Below are positions 44,626 to 52,725 of a DNA stretch of 64,000 nt, piece by piece. Position 1 is the stretch's first letter. The number at the start of each line of letters is the position of its first letter. Where the stretch lies: contig JAFWUX010000235.1 in assembly GCA_017523995.1 (NCBI GenBank), positions 1 through 64,000 of the forward strand, written 5' to 3'. A model generated the notes under the pieces. That model ran no database searches, was not told the origin of the DNA, and saw nothing but the letters and a program-made list of their open reading frames with translations. The position numbers were made by a program, and so were the translations under genes. This stretch comes from Oscillospiraceae bacterium. Lineage in GTDB: Bacteria; Bacillota_A; Clostridia; Oscillospirales; Ruminococcaceae.

Positions 44626-46998
44626 ATGAAAAAAAAGCGCTTGATTTCCGCACTGACGGCGTCAGCTTGTATGCTTTCCATGGCAACAGCTGTATCAAAC
44701 CTGTTCCAGGCACTGCCTGCTGCGGCGGCAACAACCATCGCAAACCCGTTCATCTATTCGGATGTTCCGGATGATGACATTATCCGCGTTGACGATACAT
44801 ATTATATGGTCAGCACAACGATGTTCTTCTCGCCGGGTGCCCCGATTATGAAATCGAAGGATCTGTTCTCGTGGGAGCTCTGCGGTTATGTCTTTGACAA
44901 ATACGCGGACGGCGATGTGCAGAACCTGCGCAACGGCAAGCATGACTACTCACACGGACAGTGGGCGACGAGTCTGCGCTACCATGACGGCATGTTCTAT
45001 GTGTTCTTCGGCAGCTACGGCTCTGGCAAATCCTACATCTATAAAACATCTGATATCGAAAGCGGCGACTGGACCCGCAGCGAGATCAACGGCATGTATC
45101 ACGATGCGTCGATGCTGTTTGACGATGACGGCAGAAACTATCTCGTCTACGGCGGCGGCGGTGAGATCAAGATCAAGGAACTGAATTCCGAGATGACGAA
45201 TTTCAAGCAGGGCGGCGTGGACAAGACGCTGTTCAAGACCGGTCTGAGCGGCCTTGCAGGTGAGGGTTCGCACATCCAGAAGATCAACGGCTGGTACTAT
45301 GTATTTGTCATCGCATGGCCGGGCGGCAAGCCGCGTATCGAGCTCTGCTACCGCTCCAAGAACCTGACCGGCAGCTACGAGGGCAAGGAGATTCTCAACT
45401 CCGGTCTCGGCACTTACGGCGCAGGTGTTGCACAGGGCGGCATTGTCGATACGCCTGACGGCAAGTGGTACGGTCTGATGTTCCAGGATCACGGCGCTGT
45501 CGGACGTGTGCCGGTTCTCGTGCCGTGTACCTGGCAGAATGACTGGCCGATCCTCGGCGTCAACGGCAAGGCACCGACCACACTGGAAGGTCCGGATGAG
45601 TACATGGGCGCCGTCCTTGCAAAGGATGACGAATTTGAATATGATTCCAACGATCTGATGCTTGAGTGGCAATGGAACCACAATCCGGATAATAAATCTT
45701 GGTCTGTGACAGAGCGCCCGGGTTATCTGCGTCTGCACAATTCGACGATCGCGAGCAATATCCTGTGGGCGCGTAATTCTCTGACGATGCGTACAGAGGG
45801 ACCTGCCTGCTCCAGCGTGATTAAGCTCGACACATCCGGCATGAAGGTCGGCGATTATGCAGGACTTTCTGCATTCCAGCTCAAGTACGGCAATGTCGGC
45901 GTGTATGTTGCAGATGACGGCAGCCGCAAGGTCTATATGGCACGCAACAGCGGCAGCGAAGTCGGCAACAGCAAGGATCAGATCATTGCGCAGGAAAATC
46001 TCAACGGCAAAGAGGTTTACCTCAAGGTCGAGTTCACCTTTGCAACAGTCAGCAACTACAATGTTTCCAATAACATTGACAAGGCAAACTTCTTCTATTC
46101 GACGGACGGCAGCAACTGGAAGAAGATCGGTGATACGCTCAGCATGAGCTATGATCTCAAGCTGTTCACCGGCTACCGCAGCGCAATCTACAGCTATCCG
46201 ACCAAATCGACCGGCGGTTATGCGGATATCGACTACTTCGATTATGAGCGCGCGGACTACAACACGCCGAACGCTTCTTTCGTACCGGAAGAGCCGGATC
46301 CGAACGGCTACATCTTCCACTATACTTTTGAAAAGAATACGGAAGGCTTCTCCGGCAGAGGCGGCTGCTCTGTTTCGACCGCGACCGCCGAAAAGTATGA
46401 GGGCGAAAAATCGCTTTCCTGCTATGCCCGTGAAGCATCGTGGCATGGCGCCATGCATTCGCTGAGCGCCTCCAAGTTCAAGCCCGGCGAGACCTACAGC
46501 TTCAGCACGGATGTCCTCTATACCGAAGGCGAACCGACCGACAAATTCCACTTTACCCTGCAGTATAACGATGCAGCCGGTGAAGTGCAGTATACCAAGA
46601 TCGCAACGGAGACCGTCAAGAAGGGCGAGTGGACACAGCTCAAGAACGAGGCGTTCCAGATTCCGGAAGGCGCTTCCAACATGACCATTTACATCGAGAC
46701 CGATGACAGCACCACGAGCTTCTTTGTGGACGAGATGATCGGTGCGCCGGAAGGCACAAAGATCGACGGTCCTGCAAAGGCGGAAGTGAAGTTCACGCTC
46801 GGCGATATCAACGATGACGGCATCATCAACGCAGTGGATCTTGTCCTTGCAAAGCGCGGTGTCCTGACTGAGAAGTTTGACTCTGAGGCAGCAGAGCTTG
46901 CAGCCGATGTCAATCAGGACGGCAATGTGACCGTTGCCGACATTGTCTGGTACACGAAGTATCTGACCGGTCAGGTGACCGATTTTGAAAAGGCATAA
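44626..46998 (+). CDS. cellulosomal GH43 beta-xylosidase/arabinofuranosidase with CBM22 and dockerin
   Basis: 790 aa, secreted (signal peptide about 1-35). GH43 five-blade propeller at about 36-345: base Asp in NPFIYSDVPDDDIIRVD, Asp in YHDASMLFDDDGRNY, acid Glu in AGEGSHIQKINGWYYVF. A C-terminal beta-sandwich typical of GH43 xylosidases follows (about 350-555). Then CBM22 (560-715), close in sequence to the second CBM22 of the divergent xylanase. The C-terminal dockerin (724-787) has two repeats, GDINDDGIINAVDLVLAKRG and ADVNQDGNVTVADIVWY. AGGGGATTG precedes ATG 44626. It would release xylose or arabinose from xylo-oligosaccharides. Confidence 0.93.
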   Translation: MKKKRLISALTASACMLSMATAVSNLFQALPAAAATTIANPFIYSDVPDDDIIRVDDTYYMVSTTMFFSPGAPIMKSKDLFSWELCGYVFDKYADGDVQNLRNGKHDYSHGQWATSLRYHDGMFYVFFGSYGSGKSYIYKTSDIESGDWTRSEINGMYHDASMLFDDDGRNYLVYGGGGEIKIKELNSEMTNFKQGGVDKTLFKTGLSGLAGEGSHIQKINGWYYVFVIAWPGGKPRIELCYRSKNLTGSYEGKEILNSGLGTYGAGVAQGGIVDTPDGKWYGLMFQDHGAVGRVPVLVPCTWQNDWPILGVNGKAPTTLEGPDEYMGAVLAKDDEFEYDSNDLMLEWQWNHNPDNKSWSVTERPGYLRLHNSTIASNILWARNSLTMRTEGPACSSVIKLDTSGMKVGDYAGLSAFQLKYGNVGVYVADDGSRKVYMARNSGSEVGNSKDQIIAQENLNGKEVYLKVEFTFATVSNYNVSNNIDKANFFYSTDGSNWKKIGDTLSMSYDLKLFTGYRSAIYSYPTKSTGGYADIDYFDYERADYNTPNASFVPEEPDPNGYIFHYTFEKNTEGFSGRGGCSVSTATAEKYEGEKSLSCYAREASWHGAMHSLSASKFKPGETYSFSTDVLYTEGEPTDKFHFTLQYNDAAGEVQYTKIATETVKKGEWTQLKNEAFQIPEGASNMTIYIETDDSTTSFFVDEMIGAPEGTKIDGPAKAEVKFTLGDINDDGIINAVDLVLAKRGVLTEKFDSEAAELAADVNQDGNVTVADIVWYTKYLTGQVTDFEKA

Positions 46999-47074
46999 GT
47001 TTTTGGCTTGATGCCTTGATGTACTCGAATTGAAACCCTCTCTGAATGATTTTTTAAGTTGATTTGACGATCAT

Positions 47075-47109
47075 CCGCGTGCAGCTGCATGCTGTACGCG
47101 GTTTTTTTG
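47075..47109 (+). terminator. terminator after the GH43 gene
   Basis: CCGCGTGCAG / CTGTACGCGG stem (one G-U) with loop CTGCATG and a run of seven T. Confidence 0.9.
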
Positions 47110-47160
47110 CGGCACAATGTAAAAAATGAATATTTTATTGACGAAATGATGATTTTTCAC

Positions 47161-47189
47161 TTGACAAATGCAAAAAACTATTCTATAAT
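47161..47189 (+). promoter_or_regulatory. sigma-A promoter of the regulator gene
   Basis: TTGACA (47161-47166), 17-bp spacer, TATAAT (47184-47189), a full consensus. Confidence 0.92.
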
Positions 47190-47217
47190 AGAATCAGAAA
47201 ATAAGGGGGGAGTTCCC

Positions 47218-49407
47218 ATGAGCATGACTGAGAAACGGTTTATCGGCGTCATCGCTGCTGAAGTCAACAGCATCGAACAGCGCCAGATCATGAAAGGCGT
47301 CATTGCTGAGGGACAGGAGCTCAGACAGAGAATTGTTGTTTTTTCCAATATTTATAATTCCTATGAATACGATCAGTCACTCGATTTAGAAAACAATATA
47401 TATGAGCTGATGTTTTCTCAGGAGCTTTGCGGTCTGATCATGATCGCGGAGTCCTTCACCAATGAGAAGCTGCGGGACAGAGTACGGGATCTGCTTGAAA
47501 AACGGCAGGATATTCCGGTGGTGATCATCGGGATCTATATTCCGTCACTGTCATTTCCGAACGTCCGGTTTATCAACGCCAACGATTCGCTGGATATGGA
47601 GTGCATCACCTCGCATCTGATTGAGGATCACGGATTTCAGAAAATTGATATCCTCACGGGATTCGAGGGCAATGAAGCTGCCATTCAGCGCGTGACCGGA
47701 TACCGCAAATCGCTGGAACAGCACGGCATTACATTCGAGGCGTCGCGCGTTTACTGGGGCGATTTCTGGATGCCTTCCGGAGTTGCGCTCGCAAAACGCT
47801 ATATCAGCGGCGAGCTGGAGCTGCCGGATGCGATCATCTGCGCGAATGACTATATGGCATACGGTCTGCTGGATACATTTCTTGAAAATGGCATCAGCAT
47901 TCCAGATGATGTCTCTGTCATCGGCTATGAGTTCATTCACGAGCGCATTTTCCATTCGCCGATCCTGACAACCTATCAGCGCGGGCGCAGAGAACTCGGC
48001 GTGGATGCGGTGCGGATCATCTATGCGATTGCGCACGGTGAGGAGCCGCCTGCATTTTATCCGCCGAAGGGCACGCTGATCTGCGGCGAGACATGTCCGT
48101 GCGGCATCATGCACGAACAGATGCACGGCGAACTGCAAAGTCTGCGTGAAAAGCAGCAATTTGAAAAATGGAATGTGCTCGGCACAATGGAACAGCAGCT
48201 CACGCTCTGCAGCACGCTGGATGAACTGATCCGTGTGATGAGCGAGCGGCATTACTGGGTGCGCTCGGTGCAGAATATGTATCTTTGCCTTTGCGATAAC
48301 TGGTATGATACCGGTGCCGAAACGCCGAGTGATCTGATGAGCTGCCGCAGTGTGATGCCGTGGCATATGCACGAGCCTGCGATTATGTGCTCGCGTTTTG
48401 ATTTCCATTCGCTCTATCAGAATGCGCCGGATACGGCTGTGCATTATTATCTGCCGTTGTTTTTTGAGCGGCATTTCTTCGGATATTTTGTGCTCGAGTA
48501 TCATCAAGCGGATACATATGACGACATTTTCCGCAACTGGATGAAGTCCATCACAATCGGACTGACCTTCCTCTGCATGAAGAACGATATCCGCTATCTG
48601 CTGCAGTGTCAGAATCTCTCGGAACAGCATGATTCGCTGACCGGTCTTTATAATCTGCGCGGTCTGGAATCTGTCCTCGGTGCAAGGATCGAGACCGAAA
48701 CCAAGCCGGTCTATGCGATTGCGGTGCGTGTCGGTGCGCTGCGCAGTGATATCAGTCCGGAGGCACAGGCGGAGCAGAGTGCGCTGATTCAGAAAACAGC
48801 CGAGGCACTTCGTCTGCTGAACTTCGAGAATGCTTTGATTGCACGAACCAGCGTCCAGACATTTGTCTGCGCGGGCTTTACATGTGAATCCAAGGAGCAG
48901 TGTGCACGCATGGAGGATAAGCTGACTGCGGTTCTCCTGCACCATACCGGCGTCTGTGAGTCGGTCGGCATGGAGAGTGTGCTGGTCGAGAGCATCCGGT
49001 TTGCGCAGGAGCTCTCCGCAGCGGAAAATATCAGTCAGCTGCACGCGAATCTGGAAACGGCGACAGCGAAGCTTGCCGATCAGAAAATGCAGCCGCACGC
49101 AGATACGCTGTTCTCTGTCCGGAATCACATCTATAATATGGTGATCAGCTCTGCGGACAGCATTTGCCGGAAGTATTCGTTCAGCACCGGCTATTTCCGC
49201 CAGATCTACAAGGAAATGTTCGGCATCAGTTTCCATCAGGATGTGATCCGCGCCCGCATTCTCTGCGCGATCTATCTGCTGACAACAACTGTGCAGAGCA
49301 TTGCCAGCATCTCCGAGCAGTGCGGCTATGAGGACTGCAACTACTTCCTACGGCAGTTCCAGAAAATCACCGGATTGACGCCGGGGCAGTACCGCAGACT
49401 ATTATAA
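47218..49407 (+). CDS. transcription regulator: LacI-type sensor, degenerate GGDEF-like segment, AraC HTH
   Basis: 729 aa. Residues 1-300 are a LacI/periplasmic-binding-protein-type sugar sensor without its own HTH (FIGVIAAEVNS, PDAIICANDYMAYGLLDTF, DDVSVIGYEF). Residues 330-460 are a GAF-like region. Residues 468-600 begin like a GGDEF domain (HDSLTGLYNLRGLESVL) but lack the GGDEF motif. Residues 634-729 are an AraC-type double HTH (FSTGYFRQIYKEMFGISF, SISEQCGYEDCNYFLRQFQKITGLTPGQYRRL). GGGGGGAG precedes ATG 47218. Position next to the xylan enzymes suggests it activates them on sensing a xylo-oligosaccharide; this is inference. Confidence 0.88.
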   Translation: MSMTEKRFIGVIAAEVNSIEQRQIMKGVIAEGQELRQRIVVFSNIYNSYEYDQSLDLENNIYELMFSQELCGLIMIAESFTNEKLRDRVRDLLEKRQDIPVVIIGIYIPSLSFPNVRFINANDSLDMECITSHLIEDHGFQKIDILTGFEGNEAAIQRVTGYRKSLEQHGITFEASRVYWGDFWMPSGVALAKRYISGELELPDAIICANDYMAYGLLDTFLENGISIPDDVSVIGYEFIHERIFHSPILTTYQRGRRELGVDAVRIIYAIAHGEEPPAFYPPKGTLICGETCPCGIMHEQMHGELQSLREKQQFEKWNVLGTMEQQLTLCSTLDELIRVMSERHYWVRSVQNMYLCLCDNWYDTGAETPSDLMSCRSVMPWHMHEPAIMCSRFDFHSLYQNAPDTAVHYYLPLFFERHFFGYFVLEYHQADTYDDIFRNWMKSITIGLTFLCMKNDIRYLLQCQNLSEQHDSLTGLYNLRGLESVLGARIETETKPVYAIAVRVGALRSDISPEAQAEQSALIQKTAEALRLLNFENALIARTSVQTFVCAGFTCESKEQCARMEDKLTAVLLHHTGVCESVGMESVLVESIRFAQELSAAENISQLHANLETATAKLADQKMQPHADTLFSVRNHIYNMVISSADSICRKYSFSTGYFRQIYKEMFGISFHQDVIRARILCAIYLLTTTVQSIASISEQCGYEDCNYFLRQFQKITGLTPGQYRRLL

Positions 49408-49412
49408 TAGAA

Positions 49413-49457
49413 GAAAACCGGAGGCAGCCATGCAGACTGTCTCCGGTTTGGTTTTTA
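49413..49457. terminator. bidirectional terminator between the regulator and cysK
   Basis: AAAACCGGAG..CAG / CTG..CTCCGGTTT stem with GTTTTT on the plus strand and TTTTC on the minus strand. Confidence 0.88.
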
Positions 49458-50393
49458 TTCGGTGCCGTGATTGAACAGCGGGGTCGAGAAATAGCGCTCT
49501 GCGGTATCAGGCAGGATTGTGACAACGGTCTTGCCTTCGCCGAGTTTTTCCGCGAGTTTGAGTGCCGCGGCGACATTTGTGCCGCTGGAAATGCCGCACA
49601 TGATGCCTTCCATCGAAGCGAGCTGCTGTGCGGTTTTGATCGCGTCCTCATCGGTGACGATGTGAATGTGATCGTAGATCTGGCGGTTGAGAATGGTCGG
49701 GATGATGCCGTCGCCGATTCCCATCTGCAGATGTGTGCCGACTGTACCGCCTGCGAGAATGGCAGCGTGTTCCGGTTCAACTGCCCAGATTTCCATATCC
49801 GGATTCTGCGATTTCAGCGTCTCGCCGATGCCGGTGATCGTGCCGCCGGTACCGATGCCGGAGCAGAAACCGTCGATCGGGCAGGCGGTCTGTTCGAGAA
49901 TTTCAAGCGCCGTATAGTATTTGTGTGCGGCGGTGTTGTTCGGGTTCTCGAACTGCTGCGGAACAAAGACGCGCGGATCATTTGCCTGCATTTCGAGCGC
50001 GGTATCGAGGCAGGTCTGGATGCATTTTCCGATATCACCGTCATCGTGAATCAGAATGACGCGCGCACCGTAATGCTTGACGAGCTTGCGGCGTTCTTCA
50101 CTGACCGAATCCGGCATGATGATGATCGTCTGATAGCCGCGGACTGCACCGACAAGTGCAAGCCCGATGCCCTGATTGCCGCTGGTCGGCTCGACGATGA
50201 TGGTATCCGGCTTGATTCTGCCTTCCTTTTCTGCTTTGAGGATCATATTGTAAGCAGTTCGCGTTTTAATCGAGCCGCCGACATTCAGTCCCTCGAATTT
50301 GACAAGGATCTGTGCATTGCCGGGTTTGTTCATCCGGTTGAGTCGGATCATGGGGGTGTGTCCCATTGCTTCAAGTATATTTTGATAGATCAT
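49455..50393 (-). CDS. cysK: cysteine synthase (O-acetylserine sulfhydrylase)
   Basis: 312-aa PLP enzyme that makes cysteine from O-acetylserine and sulfide. The PLP lysine lies in LNVGGSIKTRTAY, the substrate loop is EPTSGNQGIGLA and the phosphate-binding loop is GIGTGGTITGIG. The C-terminus is short. The start ATG 50393 lies about 35 nt after the promoter's -10. Confidence 0.94.
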   Translation of the reverse strand: MIYQNILEAMGHTPMIRLNRMNKPGNAQILVKFEGLNVGGSIKTRTAYNMILKAEKEGRIKPDTIIVEPTSGNQGIGLALVGAVRGYQTIIIMPDSVSEERRKLVKHYGARVILIHDDGDIGKCIQTCLDTALEMQANDPRVFVPQQFENPNNTAAHKYYTALEILEQTACPIDGFCSGIGTGGTITGIGETLKSQNPDMEIWAVEPEHAAILAGGTVGTHLQMGIGDGIIPTILNRQIYDHIHIVTDEDAIKTAQQLASMEGIMCGISSGTNVAAALKLAEKLGEGKTVVTILPDTAERYFSTPLFNHGTE

Positions 50394-50428
50394 GATAAGC
50401 TCCGTTTCTATATGACAGTAACGGCTAT

Positions 50429-50457
50429 ATTATAACATGAAACCGGAGAAAAAGCAA
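50429..50457 (-). promoter_or_regulatory. sigma-A promoter of cysK
   Basis: Minus strand TTGCTT (50457-50452), 17-bp spacer, TATAAT (50434-50429). Confidence 0.82.
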
Positions 50458-50466
50458 GTATTTTCC

Positions 50467-50497
50467 AAAAAAGAGCCCGTAATTGCATACGGGCTCA
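50467..50497 (-). terminator. terminator after the DUF6472-type gene
   Basis: GAGCCCGTA / TACGGGCTC hairpin followed on the minus strand by a T-run. Confidence 0.9.
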
Positions 50498-50500
50498 GGA

Positions 50501-50671
50501 TTATTGTTTGCGGGCGATCTGATATTCGTCGCCGTCGCGGTAATAGGGGCAGTGTGCATGCGAATCCTGCATGAATCTCGCGTATTCATCTTCATCGAGA
50601 TTCATCTCGCAGACATAGCACTCCCAGTCCTCATCGTAGGTGTTGTAGGCACATGTGTCACATTCGTTCAT
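50501..50671 (-). CDS. DUF6472-type small cysteine-containing protein (56 aa)
   Basis: Sequence MNECDTCAYNTYDEDWECYV, then CEMNLDEDEYARFM, and CPYYRDGDEYQIARKQ at the end. The pattern C-x2-C, C-x2-C, then LDEDE and CPYY-x3-DEY matches small clostridial proteins grouped as DUF6472, likely zinc-binding. The gene lies 23 bp after the asnB-like gene on the same strand and ends at a terminator, so it is probably the second cistron. Function unknown. Confidence 0.8.
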   Translation of the reverse strand: MNECDTCAYNTYDEDWECYVCEMNLDEDEYARFMQDSHAHCPYYRDGDEYQIARKQ

Positions 50672-50694
50672 TTGCGTTACCCCTTTGATATTGC

Positions 50695-52233
50695 TCAGCG
50701 CTTGACAAAATACTCCTCGTACCAGACAAGGAAGGTGTAGATCGTCCAGATCTTGCGCCAGAGATCAGAGTTCCCGCCGACATATTCATCATAGATCGCC
50801 TTGATCTCATCCGGCTTAAAGAATTTCGCGCAGAGATCGCTTTCGAGCAGTCTGCGGACATCGCCGTTGTACTGTTCATCGGCAAGCCACAGGCGGATCG
50901 GCACGATGAAGCCGAGCTTCTTGCGGAATGCGATTTCCTCCGGAAGAACCTTTGCAGCCGCGGTGCGGAATGCAACCTTATTCTGTTCCTCGTTGACCTT
51001 GTACTTTGAAGGCATCCGCGATGCGATGTCAAAGATGCGGCGGTCGGTCAGCGGCATGCGGATTTCAAGCCCTGCGGCGGTGCTCATCTTATCGACATTG
51101 AGATAGATATCGCCCTCGAGCCAGATCTGGATATCGACGTCGGACATTTTGGTCAGCGGATCGAGCCCCTCGGTCTCCTCATAGATATGCTGCACCAGTT
51201 TGATCGGCAGCACCTCGGGATCATAATGCTGCAGGATGCGTTCTTTTTCGTCCTCCTTCATGATGTTGGTGTTGCCGACATAGAAGGTCTTGAGATTCTC
51301 GCCGTAGCGCTCAGCATTGTGGTACATGTTGTAGCCGCCGAAGAATTCGTCAGCGCCCTCGCCGGAGTAGCAGAGTTTTGTATGCTCTGCGGTTGCGAGG
51401 CAGCCGAGTGTAAAGACGATTGCAGAGGCATCGCCGAGCGGCTGCTCCATGTTGTACATGACGTAGGGGACGATATCAAAATACTGCTTGGGCGTGATCT
51501 TTGCGACGGAATGTTCAACGCCGAGCAGTTCAGCGGTTTTCGCAGCAATGCGCGATTCATCGAAGCGCTCCTCATCATAGCCGCAGGAATCCGCGCGCTT
51601 TGCGTCGGACATCGCGAGCACATAGGAGGAATCTACGCCGCCGGAGAGGAACGATTCCGCTGTCTCATCCGCCGTCTTGACCTCTTTCATCATCTGCTGG
51701 AGTGTTGCATGAATCTCATCCGCATATTCATTGAGCGACTTGCTGTCATCCGGATGAAATTCGGGTTTCCAGTAGCGCGTCACATTGATCTTTCCGTTGC
51801 TGAACTCGAGCAGGCAGCCCGGCATCAGTTTTTTGAGCCCCTTGAAGAAGGTGTCTTCGCCTGCGACATAGGTCAGCGTCAGATAAATCTGGAGCATGCT
51901 TTCGTTGAGCTCCTTGACAAAGCCATCTTGCGAGATGATATCGCGGATCATCGTGCCGTAGAGCAGTCTGCCGTCCGCTGTCTGATAGTAATAGAACGGT
52001 TTGGTTCCGAACTGGTCGCGGACGCAGATCAGCTTTTCCGCTTCGGTATCATAGAGTGCGAAGGCGAACATGCCGTAGAGATGGTCCGGCAGTGCATTGC
52101 CCCATTTCTCATAGCCTTTGATGAGGATTGCCTGCTCGCGGTCTGCGCGGGACAGGGATTTTTCGAGGGAGAGCTCCGTGCAGAGTGCCTCCCAGTTGCG
52201 GATGTGCCCGCGGTAGGTTTTCAGTTGAATCAT
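50695..52233 (-). CDS. asparagine synthase-like protein lacking the N-terminal glutaminase cysteine
   Basis: 512 aa. The C-terminal synthetase domain is complete: PP-loop SFLSGGVDSSYVLAMS, YSGEGADEFFGGYNMYH, LEIRMPLTDRRIFDIA. The N-terminal amidotransferase part is shortened. It starts MIQLKTYRGHIRNW and goes straight to HLYGMFAFALYDTEAEKLICVRD, without the Met-Cys nucleophile and the first 60-70 residues of normal AsnB. Start ATG 52233 is firm: CGGAG lies 9 nt upstream, and the only in-frame Met before it (52311) is upstream of the promoter -10. It probably uses free ammonia or has another amide-forming role. Confidence 0.85.
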   Translation of the reverse strand: MIQLKTYRGHIRNWEALCTELSLEKSLSRADREQAILIKGYEKWGNALPDHLYGMFAFALYDTEAEKLICVRDQFGTKPFYYYQTADGRLLYGTMIRDIISQDGFVKELNESMLQIYLTLTYVAGEDTFFKGLKKLMPGCLLEFSNGKINVTRYWKPEFHPDDSKSLNEYADEIHATLQQMMKEVKTADETAESFLSGGVDSSYVLAMSDAKRADSCGYDEERFDESRIAAKTAELLGVEHSVAKITPKQYFDIVPYVMYNMEQPLGDASAIVFTLGCLATAEHTKLCYSGEGADEFFGGYNMYHNAERYGENLKTFYVGNTNIMKEDEKERILQHYDPEVLPIKLVQHIYEETEGLDPLTKMSDVDIQIWLEGDIYLNVDKMSTAAGLEIRMPLTDRRIFDIASRMPSKYKVNEEQNKVAFRTAAAKVLPEEIAFRKKLGFIVPIRLWLADEQYNGDVRRLLESDLCAKFFKPDEIKAIYDEYVGGNSDLWRKIWTIYTFLVWYEEYFVKR

Positions 52234-52299
52234 TGCGATACTCCGTTCTGTGCGGATGTTTGCTCTGCCGCACTGATAATCTATATGCTTTACCGTATT

Positions 52300-52328
52300 A
52301 TTATAGCACAATATGAATCAAAATGCAA
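52300..52328 (-). promoter_or_regulatory. promoter P1 of the asnB-like gene
   Basis: Minus strand TTGCAT (52328-52323), 17-bp spacer, TATAAT (52305-52300). It lies within the first copy of a 36-bp duplicated segment. Confidence 0.82.
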
Positions 52329-52439
52329 GATGAGAGTGTTCTGATCTATTTAGAAAATGACCTGCCGGAGAACTTTAGATCAATGCAGGCGGGCGCTGCC
52401 CGCTTATAACACAATATGAAACAAAATGCAAGATGAGAG
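52301..52439 (-). repeat. duplicated 36-bp promoter segment
   Basis: 52301-52336 and 52404-52439 are identical at 34 of 36 positions. Copy 2 keeps TTGCAT and a 17-bp spacer, with TATAAG at the -10 (52408-52403), so it may be a second promoter. Directly after it in the minus-strand direction lies the hairpin GCGGGC/GCCCGC (52389-52403). The rest of the 492-bp gene-free stretch 52234-52725 holds the asnB-like leader and the leader of the next gene. Confidence 0.75.
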
Positions 52440-52500
52440 AAACGTGATTGATGCGGCATTCGGACTGCTAAGAAAATATGTGAATTATTTACGTACCGTG

Positions 52501-52529
52501 TTGACATTCTTATGATTTTGTAGTATCCT
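52501..52529 (+). promoter_or_regulatory. probable promoter of the dockerin protein gene at 52726
   Basis: TTGACA (52501-52506), 17-bp spacer, TATCCT (52524-52529). It leaves a leader of about 190 nt. Confidence 0.6.
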
Positions 52530-52563
52530 ATATATAGATAATGCTGTTTTTCTGCATTTTTTA

Positions 52564-52621
52564 GAAACAGGCGTAACCTTCTTTGATCAATCCGGTCATA
52601 AATAGTGAAGGCTGTTGTTTC
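52564..52621 (+). other. hairpin in the long leader of the dockerin protein gene
   Basis: GAAACA (52564-52569) pairs with TGTTTC (52616-52621), and CCTTC (52577-52581) with GAAGG (52607-52611). This forms a two-part stem with an internal loop in the mRNA leader, just before a second small hairpin (CGGCAGCTGCCCG). Confidence 0.4.
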
Positions 52622-52725
52622 GGCAGCTGCCCGAGCACAGAAATATTGACACTTACAATCAAGCAAAGCTGTTCACACTGAAACGCAACTGAACCCGTAA
52701 TTCAAAAACACAAAGGAGGATTTCA

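Noticed and set aside
52234..52311. Upstream Met-Cys start that would give the asnB-like protein an N-terminal cysteine
   Set aside because: It is upstream of the promoter -10, lacks a ribosome-binding site, and the residues after it do not match the AsnB N-terminus.
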